NCBI RefSeq assembly: GCF_012295575.1
Contig: NZ_CP051180.1
Coordinates: forward strand, 558,001 to 622,000
Source: Ferrimonas lipolytica
GTDB lineage: Bacteria; Pseudomonadota; Gammaproteobacteria; Enterobacterales; Shewanellaceae
Reading direction: 5' to 3'
DNA: 64,000 nt
Shown: piece after piece, positions 56,766 to 64,000 of the stretch
How the letters are laid out: each line of letters starts with the position of its first letter
Numbering within the stretch: the stretch's first letter is position 1
The notes under the pieces: model-generated
What the model was told of the DNA's origin: nothing
Databases searched by the model: none
The model's input: only the letters and a program-made list of their open reading frames with translations
Position numbers and translations under genes: made by a program

Positions 56766-57519
56766 TAGCCATTGCCACCTCGATCTTTCGCCTTTATGTG
56801 ATGATGTTGATAGCGTACTGGCACAGGCTGCAGCGGTTGGCGTAACGCAGCTGTTAGTCCCTGCGGTGAGCCGCCTGCATTGGGCCGGTTTGCAACAGTT
56901 GTCGGCTCGCTCACAGGTTCGTGTGGCCATTGGTTTGCACCCCTGTTTTAGCCATCAAGCGGATGCTGATATTGCGGCAATGACGCAACGACTTGAGTCA
57001 GTACACCCCTTTATTGCGATTGGTGAGTGCGGATTAGATAAAGTCGAAGGGAAACTACCGCTTGAGCAGCAATTATGGTTATGCCAACAACAGCTGTTGT
57101 TGGCGGTGAAGCACCACCTGCCGGTGATCTTGCACGTTCGAAATGCGCATAACGAATTATTACAGCTACTGCGAGCTATCCCTTTGCCCGCTGGTGGCGT
57201 AGTGCATGGTTTTAGTGGCAGCTTTGAGCTGGCCATGCAATATGTCCGTCATAACTTGTTAATTGGTGTGGGTGGTGTGATCACCTATGAGAGGGCGCAG
57301 AAAACCAGAAAGACTGTAAGCTTATTGCCGCTCGATAAAATAATTTTCGAAACCGACAGCCCTGATATGCCGTTGTCAGGCAACCAAGGCAAAGCCAATC
57401 ATCCTCACCATTTACTCAATATCGTGACGGCCGTCGCCTCGATCCGCCCAGAATCTGAACAACGTTTGATTCACGCTCACCAAAAAAACTGCAATTCTCT
57501 ATTTCAGCTAAACAGCTAA
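56758..57519 (+). CDS. TatD family hydrolase (YjjV-like)
   Basis: Metal-dependent hydrolase; TatD relatives are 3'-5' DNases or D-aminoacyl-type enzymes. 253 residues: metal site DSHCHLD near the N-terminus, IGLHP, IGECGLD (metal Glu), ILHVRNAHNE, VVHGFSGS and FETDSPDMPLSGNQG. The GVGGVITYERA and PDMPL segments fit the YjjV subgroup, which lies near prfC and deoC in E. coli also. Start GTG 56758 overlaps the preceding small gene and keeps MIDSHCHLD at the terminus. Confidence 0.9.
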   Translation: MIDSHCHLDLSPLCDDVDSVLAQAAAVGVTQLLVPAVSRLHWAGLQQLSARSQVRVAIGLHPCFSHQADADIAAMTQRLESVHPFIAIGECGLDKVEGKLPLEQQLWLCQQQLLLAVKHHLPVILHVRNAHNELLQLLRAIPLPAGGVVHGFSGSFELAMQYVRHNLLIGVGGVITYERAQKTRKTVSLLPLDKIIFETDSPDMPLSGNQGKANHPHHLLNIVTAVASIRPESEQRLIHAHQKNCNSLFQLNS

Positions 57520-57636
57520 ATCCACTGAAAAACTCACTCAAGTGCTATGTTTAGATTGATTGAATAAGTTTCTATTGGGGGTACTGCTGTGAACCAATGT
57601 GAAAAAATTTTCCAAATCTTATGTGAATCTAACTAA

Positions 57637-57658
57637 AAATCGCATCTAGGTCACATAT
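57637..57658. promoter_or_regulatory. CRP-like site upstream of nupC
   Basis: AAATCGCATCTAGGTCACATAT matches the 22-base CRP consensus well on its right half (TCTAGGTCACAT). A TATGAT -10-like box follows at 57668-57673. Nucleoside uptake genes are CRP/CytR controlled in relatives. Confidence 0.55.
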
Positions 57659-57772
57659 CAAGCTTGTTATGATGCGAAACTAACGCTCATGAGAAGTATA
57701 CTCGGAGGCGTTAAAAATCGATGGCAAAGTATCATCGTTAACAACGTCCAGAAAACAGAGGATATAGGGTCA

Positions 57773-59014
57773 ATGAATATTGTTATGAGTTTAGTGGGCA
57801 TTATTGTCCTAATCGGCATCGCATTGCTGATGTCGAAAGACCGTAGTGCCATTAACTGGCGAACCGTTGGTGGTGCATTTGTCATTCAAGCGGCGCTTGG
57901 TGGTTTTGTTCTTTATGTTCCATTCGGCCAAGAAATCTTGGGTGGTATCTCTGAAAAGGTATCCTCAGTGATCGGCTATGCAAACGACGGCATTGGCTTT
58001 CTTTTTGGCGATTTAGCTAAATTTAAAGTCGGCTTTATCTTTGCTATCAACGTTTTACCTGTAATTGTATTTTTCTCATCACTGATTGCGGTGTTGTATT
58101 ACCTTGGTGTAATGCAGTGGGTCATCCGTATTATCGGTGGCGGGTTGCAAAAAGCGTTGGGCATCTCTCGTCCAGAAGCTATGTCTGCAACTGCAAACAT
58201 TTTTGTTGGTCAAACTGAAGCTCCTCTGGTAGTTCGTCCATTTATTCCAACCATGACTCAGTCTGAGCTGTTCGCCATTATGACTGGTGGTTTGGCATCG
58301 GTAGCAGGTTCTGTATTGGCAGGTTACGCTGGCTTGGGCGTGAAACTGGAATACTTGATTGCCGCATCGTTTATGGCAGCACCAGGTGGCCTATTAATGG
58401 CTAAGCTGATGCACCCAGAAACTGAAGAAGCTAAACAAAGCATGGCTGACATCGGTGAAGCGGACGATAAGCCTGCTAACGTAATTGACGCAGCAGCAGC
58501 AGGTGCTTCGTCTGGTATGCAGTTGGCACTGAACGTTGGTGCAATGCTGTTGGCATTTATTGGCTTGATCGCGATGATCAACGGCATCATCGGCTGGGCT
58601 GGTGGGCTGGTGGGTTACGAGGGTCTAACCCTAGAGGTGATCTTCGGTATCGTATTCCGTCCATTAGCATTTGCAATGGGTGTGCCATGGCATGAAGCCG
58701 GTGTCGCTGGCTCATTTATTGGTCAGAAGATCGTAGTAAACGAATTTGTAGCCTACGTAAACTTTGCCCCATACCTGACTGGCGAGCTGTTGATTGAAGG
58801 CGCTGCAATGAGCGAGCGTACTCAGGCAATCATCTCCTTCGCCTTGTGTGGTTTTGCTAACCTATCTTCCGTAGCTATCTTGCTGGGTGGATTAGGTGCA
58901 ATGGCTCCTAACCGTCGCCACGACTTAGCTAAGCTGGGTATGCGCGCGGTAGTTGCTGGTTCACTGTCTAACTTGATGAGTGCAACTCTCGCAGGTTTGT
59001 TCTTGGCTCTTTAA
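57773..59014 (+). CDS. nupC: NupC-type concentrative nucleoside transporter
   Basis: Imports nucleosides with a cation gradient. 413 residues, about eight to ten membrane helices. Signatures: [50 protein letters not shown] and the C-terminal [22 protein letters not shown] 57773 follows GAGGATATAGGG; the frame extends to 57689 without similarity. Together with tsx and deo genes it forms a nucleoside uptake and breakdown region. Confidence 0.95.
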   Translation: MNIVMSLVGIIVLIGIALLMSKDRSAINWRTVGGAFVIQAALGGFVLYVPFGQEILGGISEKVSSVIGYANDGIGFLFGDLAKFKVGFIFAINVLPVIVFFSSLIAVLYYLGVMQWVIRIIGGGLQKALGISRPEAMSATANIFVGQTEAPLVVRPFIPTMTQSELFAIMTGGLASVAGSVLAGYAGLGVKLEYLIAASFMAAPGGLLMAKLMHPETEEAKQSMADIGEADDKPANVIDAAAAGASSGMQLALNVGAMLLAFIGLIAMINGIIGWAGGLVGYEGLTLEVIFGIVFRPLAFAMGVPWHEAGVAGSFIGQKIVVNEFVAYVNFAPYLTGELLIEGAAMSERTQAIISFALCGFANLSSVAILLGGLGAMAPNRRHDLAKLGMRAVVAGSLSNLMSATLAGLFLAL

Positions 59015-59040
59015 CCTAAGCGGTTACGTCAAAACTCGAA

Positions 59041-59067
59041 AAACGGTCGCCAAGTGCGGCCGTTTTT
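59041..59067 (+). terminator. terminator after nupC
   Basis: AAACGGTCGC / GCGGCCGTTT (one G-T pair) with a 5-base loop and T-tract. Confidence 0.85.
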
Positions 59068-59797
59068 GTGTTTATGGGTTAAGCCGTTACTTATTGTTTT
59101 GCTCGTGATCATCATACTGTGCCCGACGGGATACTCCCTTATGTAATAGCAGTTCTGCACTTAGGTGTATGCCAACGCCTATAGCGGCAGTGATGCTTAA
59201 GTGATGTTGACGCGTTGGCAACTCATAGTCTTGGCGTCCACAAAGGGCGCTTTTTCCTTTGCTTTACGTTTGGTTGAAAATGCTTAGCTGCTGATTGTTC
59301 ATGTAGCGTAAGACGGGCGGTGATGCTGCTTTATACTAAGACGTATGGATTTGCTCTGTGTTATGTGGCGGTGCTGAAGCGAGTAATCGATCATATAGCG
59401 GAGCAGACAAGCAGACTTCCCTGCCGTGCAATATTGCTCGAGGAGCTGGGTGAGAACTGCAGCAGGATAGATCGCGGCTAGAAGCGAGTGCTGGGTCTTG
59501 TTAAGCGGGATATGGAATAACTGCGGTTTGCATTGAAGATATAACGTTATTGAATTGTGCCATTGGTTAGTTATTACCGATATAACAATATCGCAGATGC
59601 AGAATCAGTGTTTTATATAATGGCTTGTGATTTGTATCTGGCTGGAATGTGGCGTGCCAATAGGGTTAATTAACTTAGATTTGATTCAACTGCGGCAGAT
59701 TTAGAAGGTTAGAGCTCCCACGAATTCACAGCGGTAATGTTGTTCATCTGTGATGTTAGTGCGTCAATTGGCGCAATAATGCACAGCGGCGATGCAA
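59068..59797. other. long non-coding region upstream of tsx, with possible gene remnants
   Basis: No convincing gene here. On the reverse strand 59091-59263 is an open frame without ATG ending QYDDHEQNNK, with the hydrophobic piece AAIGVGIHLSAELLLHKG; on the forward strand 59323-59481 a 52-codon frame (LKRVIDHIAEQTSRLP) exists without a ribosome site. Either could be decayed coding sequence. The rest is A+T rich. CRP half-sites (TGTGATGTTAG near 59750) lie at its right end. Confidence 0.3.
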
Positions 59798-59819
59798 AAG
59801 TGCTACCGAGATCACACTT
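59798..59819. promoter_or_regulatory. CRP-like site upstream of tsx
   Basis: AAGTGCTACCGAGATCACACTT agrees with the CRP consensus at about 16 of 22 positions, best in GAGATCACA. It lies 122 bases before tsx. A further TCACATG half-site is at 59832-59838. Tsx genes are CRP/CytR controlled in E. coli. Confidence 0.5.
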
Positions 59820-59940
59820 TGCAACGAATCGTCACATGCGTTGTTGTATTTAATTCTGCTAAACCTAGAATGCGCTTAACGGCCTTTAGGCCATATAAAA
59901 AATAAATAGTTCCATTACTATATAATTAAGTAGGTTGATG

Positions 59941-60759
59941 ATGAAAAAAGTACTAGCCGGTGCAGCTTTAGCTGCCCTATCTATGAATGCTTTTGCCGCT
60001 GATTACTCTGATGGCGATATCCACAAGAACGATTACTCTTGGTCTCAGTTTAACCTGATGTGGGCTGATAACCAGCTGCCACAAGGTAACCCTGACCACT
60101 CTGGCCACGACTACATGGAAATGGAGTTCGGTGGTCGTTCTGGTATCTGGTCTCTGTACGGCTACGTTGACGTTTTCAACCTAACCGATTCTGATTCTCA
60201 GGATTTCAGCACTACCGACGGTATGTTCATGAAGTTCAACCCGCGCATGTCTTTGGATGCCCTGACCGGTATCGACATGTCTGTTGGTCCAGTTAAAGAA
60301 GTTTATTTCTCTACCTTGTTCAACTGGAGTGGTGACGCGTCTCTGAAGAACTCTTTCTGGGGTGTTGGTGCAGACGTTGATATGCCTTGGCTTGGTACCG
60401 TTGGCGTAAACTTGTACGGCCTGTACGACATCAAAGCTAAGGACTGGGACGGTTACCAACTGTCTGCTAACTGGTTCAAGCCTTTCTACTTCTTCGAAAA
60501 CAAGAGCTTTATCTCTTTCCAGGGTTACTTTGATTACCAGTGGGGCATCGATGAAGTGGCATTTGGTGAAGGCAAAGCTAACCAGCTGAAAACTGACAAG
60601 GGTGGCGCAATCTTCCTAGGTCTGTACTGGCACTCTGATCGTTACGCTGTTGGTTACGGTCTGAAAGGCTTTGACGACGTATACGGCCTGCAAGACGGCG
60701 GTATTGTTGGCGAGACCACTGGTTGGGCTAACTACTTCTCAGTTACCTACAAGTTCTAA
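59941..60759 (+). CDS. tsx: nucleoside-specific channel-forming protein Tsx (OmpK family)
   Basis: Outer-membrane 12-stranded channel for nucleosides. 272 residues from ATG 59941 with AGG six bases upstream; the adjacent ATG 59938 is closer to it. Signal peptide MKKVLAGAALAALSMNAFA, mature start ADYSDGDIHKNDYSWSQFNLMW (residues 20-41), FGGRSGIWSLYGYVDVFN, and a C-terminal FSVTYKF ending in aromatic Phe, which is the barrel-insertion signal. Its place before deoC fits its substrate. Confidence 0.93.
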   Translation: MKKVLAGAALAALSMNAFAADYSDGDIHKNDYSWSQFNLMWADNQLPQGNPDHSGHDYMEMEFGGRSGIWSLYGYVDVFNLTDSDSQDFSTTDGMFMKFNPRMSLDALTGIDMSVGPVKEVYFSTLFNWSGDASLKNSFWGVGADVDMPWLGTVGVNLYGLYDIKAKDWDGYQLSANWFKPFYFFENKSFISFQGYFDYQWGIDEVAFGEGKANQLKTDKGGAIFLGLYWHSDRYAVGYGLKGFDDVYGLQDGGIVGETTGWANYFSVTYKF

Positions 60760-60779
60760 GCTAAGCTAGCTTAAGAATT

Positions 60780-60810
60780 AAGCCCCGATGCCTTTGGTAT
60801 CGGGGCTTTG
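60780..60810 (+). terminator. terminator after tsx
   Basis: AAGCCCCGATGCC / GGTATCGGGGCTT (one G-T pair) with TTT loop. Confidence 0.85.
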
Positions 60811-60833
60811 TTGTATTCATACTAAGCTGAAAA

Positions 60834-60878
60834 AAATGTGACAATAATCTGCTTTTAAGCAGGTTCTTTTGTTATTCT
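60834..60878 (+). promoter_or_regulatory. CRP-dependent (class II) promoter of deoCAB
   Basis: AAATGTGACAATAATCTGCTTT (60834-60855) is a CRP-like site centred at 60844.5. TATTCT (60873-60878) is the -10 box. A start near 60886 puts the CRP centre at -41.5, the class II spacing. A leader of about 217 bases follows to deoC; 60886-61090 shows no recognised riboswitch. Confidence 0.6.
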
Positions 60879-61102
60879 TAGTCGTGCAAACTTTTGCGGG
60901 AAAAGGGATTTTTCGCGAATAGCGGATCTCGTTAGAGCCTCCTACTTTCGATCTTCATGGAACCAAGTCCGCGTCGCCTCAATGTGACGTGAGTCTGGTT
61001 TGTCTATTTTTTTACTAGACATGCATTATCCACTCAATTCACGCCTTAAGTGGCGAGTGAACTTATCTATACTGCTATTGAAATCAAAATTTGGAGATAA
61101 CC

Positions 61103-61873
61103 ATGAGCGATCTGACTGTTGCAGCACAACGTGCATTAAACCTAATGGACCTAACCACGCTGAATGACGACGACACCGATCAAAAGGTGATCGATCTTTG
61201 TCATAAAGCTAAGTCGCCTGCAGGTAATACCGCTGCAATCTGTATCTACCCTCGTTTTATTCCTATTGCTCGTAAGACCCTTGCTGAAATTGGCGCTGCT
61301 GGTGTCCAGATCGCAACCGTTACTAACTTCCCCCACGGTAACGATGACGTTGCGATTGCCGTCGCTGAAACTAAAGCAGCAGTAGCCTATGGCGCTGATG
61401 AAGTGGACGTGGTTTTTCCATACCGCGCCCTGATGGCTGGCAACGAAGAGATCGGTTTTGAACTGGTTAAAGCTTGTAAAGAAGCTTGTGGTGATGTTCT
61501 GTTGAAGGTGATCATTGAGTCTGGCGTACTGCAAGATGAAGCGTTAATTCGTAAAGCATCTGAGATCTCAATCGATGCTGGTGCCGATTTCATTAAGACT
61601 TCTACTGGCAAGGTTGCGGTTAACGCTACCATCGAAGCTGCGCGTATCATGATGGAAGTAATCAAAGCGAAAAACACCCAGGTCGGCTTCAAGCCAGCTG
61701 GCGGTGTTCGTGACGCAGAGCAAGCTGCGTTGTTCCTCAATACTGCAGCTGAAATTTTGGGTGACGATTGGGTTTCCCCACGTACTTTCCGTTTCGGTGC
61801 CTCTAGCTTATTAGCCAGTCTATTGGCTACTTTGGGTCACGGCGAAAAACCTGCTGGTAACCAAGGTTACTAA
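61103..61873 (+). CDS. deoC: deoxyribose-phosphate aldolase
   Basis: Splits deoxyribose 5-phosphate into glyceraldehyde 3-phosphate and acetaldehyde. 256 residues from ATG 61103 with TTGGAGATAACC before it. Class I aldolase barrel: [36 protein letters not shown], Schiff-base K165 in FIKTSTGK and [11 protein letters not shown]. First gene of the deo operon. Confidence 0.97.
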   Translation: MSDLTVAAQRALNLMDLTTLNDDDTDQKVIDLCHKAKSPAGNTAAICIYPRFIPIARKTLAEIGAAGVQIATVTNFPHGNDDVAIAVAETKAAVAYGADEVDVVFPYRALMAGNEEIGFELVKACKEACGDVLLKVIIESGVLQDEALIRKASEISIDAGADFIKTSTGKVAVNATIEAARIMMEVIKAKNTQVGFKPAGGVRDAEQAALFLNTAAEILGDDWVSPRTFRFGASSLLASLLATLGHGEKPAGNQGY

Positions 61874-61944
61874 CACCCTGTTGAATACTGATTAATGCAA
61901 TGAAGCGACGCCAGTCGCTTCCTATCAGCATGTTGGAGGCACGG

Positions 61945-63270
61945 ATGTTTTTAGCCCAAGATATCATTAAGAAGAAACGCGACAATCAACCATTGAGCGC
62001 GGCTGAAATTAAGTTTTTTACTCAGGGTATTGGTGACGGCTCCATTAGCGAAGGGCAAATTGCCGCTTTTGCGATGGCTGTATTTTTCAATGACATGACG
62101 ATGCCAGAGCGGATTGCGCTCACCGAAGGTACGCGTGATTCTGGTGTGGTGCTGGATTGGAGCCGTTACAACTTCGACGGCCCTATTCTGGATAAACACT
62201 CTACCGGTGGTGTAGGTGACTGCGTTTCGTTAATGCTCGGTCCCATGATTGCAGCATGCGGTGCCTACGTGCCAATGATCTCAGGCCGTGGCCTTGGTCA
62301 TACTGGCGGTACACTGGATAAATTGGAGTCGATTCCTGGTTATAACATCGAACCAGATAACGACACCTTTGCTAAGGTGGTTGGCGATGCAGGGGTGGCA
62401 ATTATTGGCCAAACCGGCGATTTAGCGCCGTGTGATAAACGCTTCTACGCCACTCGTGATGTTACCGCAACCGTTGATTCATTGTCGTTGATTACTGCAT
62501 CTATTTTGGGCAAAAAGCTTGCCGCTGGACTAGATGCGCTGGTTATGGATGTTAAGGTCGGTAGCGGTGCCTTTATGCCTACCTACGAGCTCTCAGAAGA
62601 ACTAGCGCAAAGCATTGTTGATGTTGCTAATGGTGCAGGTGTTGCGACATCTGCTTTACTTACTGATATGAATCAGGTGTTAGCATCCAGTGCTGGCAAC
62701 TCGGTTGAGATCCGCGAAGCGGTTCAATTCTTAACTGGCGAATACCGTAACCCTCGCTTGCTGGAAGTGACTATGGCGCAAGCAGCGGAATTATTGGTAG
62801 TGGGTAAACTGGCGCAAACCGATGACCAAGCTAAGTCGATGCTGACCAAAGCATTAGACAGCGGTGCTGCTGCAGAACGCTTTGGTAAAATGGTTCACGG
62901 CCTTGGCGGTCCAGCTGACTTTATGGCGCGTTACCAAGAGTATTTGCCGCAGGCAAATGTGGTGAAACCAGTAACCGCCGATGCCGCTGGAGTTATCCAG
63001 GCAATGGACGGTACTGCTATCGGCATGGCTGTGGTTGGTTTAGGCGGTGGCCGTCGCGTTGCTGCTGACGATATCGATCACAGTGTTGGTTTCGATCAGA
63101 TCGTTGCCATTGGCACCGAGGTTAGCGCCGATACACCGATAGCCTTGCTGCATGCGAAAGATGAGGCAAGTTGGCAAGAAGGGGCCAGCGCGCTTCGTGC
63201 TGCCATTACTATTGGTACCGAACAACCCGCTGCTGCAACTCAGGTTTATCGCGTTATTCGCGGCAGCTAA
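61945..63270 (+). CDS. deoA: thymidine phosphorylase
   Basis: Phosphorolysis of thymidine to thymine and deoxyribose 1-phosphate. 441 residues (E. coli 440) from ATG 61945, with TTGGAGGCACGG as ribosome site. [18 protein letters not shown] start, [30 protein letters not shown] (substrate/phosphate site), [19 protein letters not shown] and [14 protein letters not shown]. The frame extends upstream to 61900 without similarity. 71 bases after deoC. Confidence 0.97.
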   Translation: MFLAQDIIKKKRDNQPLSAAEIKFFTQGIGDGSISEGQIAAFAMAVFFNDMTMPERIALTEGTRDSGVVLDWSRYNFDGPILDKHSTGGVGDCVSLMLGPMIAACGAYVPMISGRGLGHTGGTLDKLESIPGYNIEPDNDTFAKVVGDAGVAIIGQTGDLAPCDKRFYATRDVTATVDSLSLITASILGKKLAAGLDALVMDVKVGSGAFMPTYELSEELAQSIVDVANGAGVATSALLTDMNQVLASSAGNSVEIREAVQFLTGEYRNPRLLEVTMAQAAELLVVGKLAQTDDQAKSMLTKALDSGAAAERFGKMVHGLGGPADFMARYQEYLPQANVVKPVTADAAGVIQAMDGTAIGMAVVGLGGGRRVAADDIDHSVGFDQIVAIGTEVSADTPIALLHAKDEASWQEGASALRAAITIGTEQPAAATQVYRVIRGS

Positions 63271-63284
63271 GACGAGGAATAGAT

Positions 63285-64000
63285 ATGTCTCGCGCAATTA
63301 TTTTAATGATGGATTCATTTGGCGTTGGTGCGACTGACGACGCTGATAAGTTTGGTGACGTTGGTGCTGATACCTTTGGCCATATTGCTCAAGAGTGTGC
63401 TGAAGGTCGTGCTAACAACGACCGTAATGGCCCGCTAACATTACCAAATTTAACCAAGTTAGGTTTAGCTCAGTTAGGTTACGAGAGCACTGGTGTTGCA
63501 CCTGCAGGGTTTGATATGTCGGTAGTACCAACAGGTGCCTACGGCTATGCCGCCGAACTCTCCTCAGGTAAAGATACTCCTAGTGGCCACTGGGAGCTTG
63601 CCGGTGTGCCAGTGCTGTTTGATTGGGGCTACTTCAGCGATTTAGAAAATAGCTTTCCAAAGGAGTTAACCGATAAGATCTTGGCCCGTGCTGGCCTAGA
63701 TAGCTTTTTGGGCAACTGCCATGCTTCCGGAACAGCGATTCTAGAGCGTATCGGTGAAGAACATATGCGCACCGGCGCACCAATCTTCTACACCTCTGCA
63801 GATAGCGTGTTCCAGATCGCTTGCCACGAAGAAACCTTTGGTCTTGAGAACCTGTACAAGCTGTGCGAAATCGCCCGTGAAGAGCTTGAACCGTATAATA
63901 TCGGCCGAGTAATTGCGCGACCATTTGTTGGTAGCAGCGCCCAAGATTTCGCCCGTACCGGTAACCGTAAAGATTACGCGGTTGAGCCACCAGCACCAAC
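63285..64000 (+). CDS. deoB: phosphopentomutase, 3'-truncated by window end
   Basis: Converts (deoxy)ribose 1-phosphate to 5-phosphate, feeding DeoC. ATG 63285 follows GACGAGGAATAG, and the frame stays open for 238 codons to the window edge. [20 protein letters not shown] carries the metal Asp of the alkaline-phosphatase-like fold; [13 protein letters not shown] holds the active-site Thr; [13 protein letters not shown] and [11 protein letters not shown] follow. The family is about 400 residues, so roughly 165 are missing. Fourteen bases after deoA, same operon. Confidence 0.95.
   Translation, partial: MSRAIILMMDSFGVGATDDADKFGDVGADTFGHIAQECAEGRANNDRNGPLTLPNLTKLGLAQLGYESTGVAPAGFDMSVVPTGAYGYAAELSSGKDTPSGHWELAGVPVLFDWGYFSDLENSFPKELTDKILARAGLDSFLGNCHASGTAILERIGEEHMRTGAPIFYTSADSVFQIACHEETFGLENLYKLCEIAREELEPYNIGRVIARPFVGSSAQDFARTGNRKDYAVEPPAP

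Noticed and set aside
59323-59481. 52-codon forward frame as a new gene
   Set aside because: No ribosome site, no recognised family and within the length expected by chance; mentioned only under the spacer region.

Overview
The window reads as a stretch of a gammaproteobacterial chromosome of about 50% G+C. Protein similarity and gene order (apt-dnaX-ybaB-recR; ssrA-smpB-ratA-rnfH-bamE; rlmE-ftsH-folP; tpiA-secG-tRNA-Leu-tRNA-fMet-rimP-nusA-infB-rbfA-truB-rpsO-pnp-nlpI; prfC...deoC-deoA-deoB) point to the Shewanella/Ferrimonas/Vibrio neighbourhood (marine Alteromonadales-like). The genus cannot be fixed from the sequence alone. Almost every gene is recognisable housekeeping, and both ends cut genes (hvfC on the left, deoB on the right).

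Layout. 0-1 kb: the end of an HvfC-type gene (partner of a copper-related RiPP enzyme) and a 39-residue membrane peptide. 1.1-5.4 kb: apt, then dnaX-ybaB-recR. 5.4-9.1 kb: an accessory segment holding a decayed reverse-strand gene, a 94-bp inverted-repeat element and a 1003-residue HelD-like helicase with an inserted nuclease-like domain and C-terminal zinc ribbons. It abuts the 3' end of tmRNA. 9.1-16 kb: ssrA, smpB, ratA-rnfH, bamE, an iron alcohol dehydrogenase, recN (SOS box), an SDR and nadK. 16-24 kb: chaperones grpE, dnaK and dnaJ with sigma-32 promoters before grpE and dnaK, and between them an L,D-transpeptidase, an SDR/LysR divergent pair and an EamA transporter. 24-28 kb: exported glutaredoxin, S9 peptidase, M48 lipoprotein protease and an FKBP isomerase. 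28-34 kb: dapB, carAB, greA. 34-40.8 kb: a DUF2860 outer-membrane protein, yhbY, rlmE-ftsH (sigma-32 promoter), folP, tpiA-secG. glmM, usually between folP and this point, is absent. 40.8-50.3 kb: tRNA-Leu(GAG), tRNA-fMet, a degenerate tRNA-like copy, a structured leader with two terminators, then rimP-nusA-infB-rbfA-truB-rpsO-pnp. 50.3-54.7 kb: a cold-shock-domain membrane protein, then nlpI-nagZ-nagA, where nagZ is an unusual two-domain form. 54.9-64 kb: prfC, a small gene overlapping tatD, then nucleoside uptake and catabolism (nupC, tsx, deoC-deoA-deoB) with CRP-like sites.

The genes join into a few processes: ribosome and translation (rimP, nusA, infB, rbfA, truB, rpsO, pnp, prfC, rlmE, yhbY, tmRNA/SmpB), protein quality control (dnaK/dnaJ/grpE, ftsH, peptidases), DNA repair (recR, recN, dnaX), cell-wall amino-sugar recycling (nlpI-nagZ-nagA) and nucleoside use (tsx-nupC-deo). 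The points most worth a second look are the helicase-nuclease-zinc-ribbon protein and its decayed flank, the structured RNA between tRNA-fMet and rimP, the HvfC gene at the left edge, and the missing glmM. No CRISPR array, intact insertion sequence, prophage or rRNA gene was seen.
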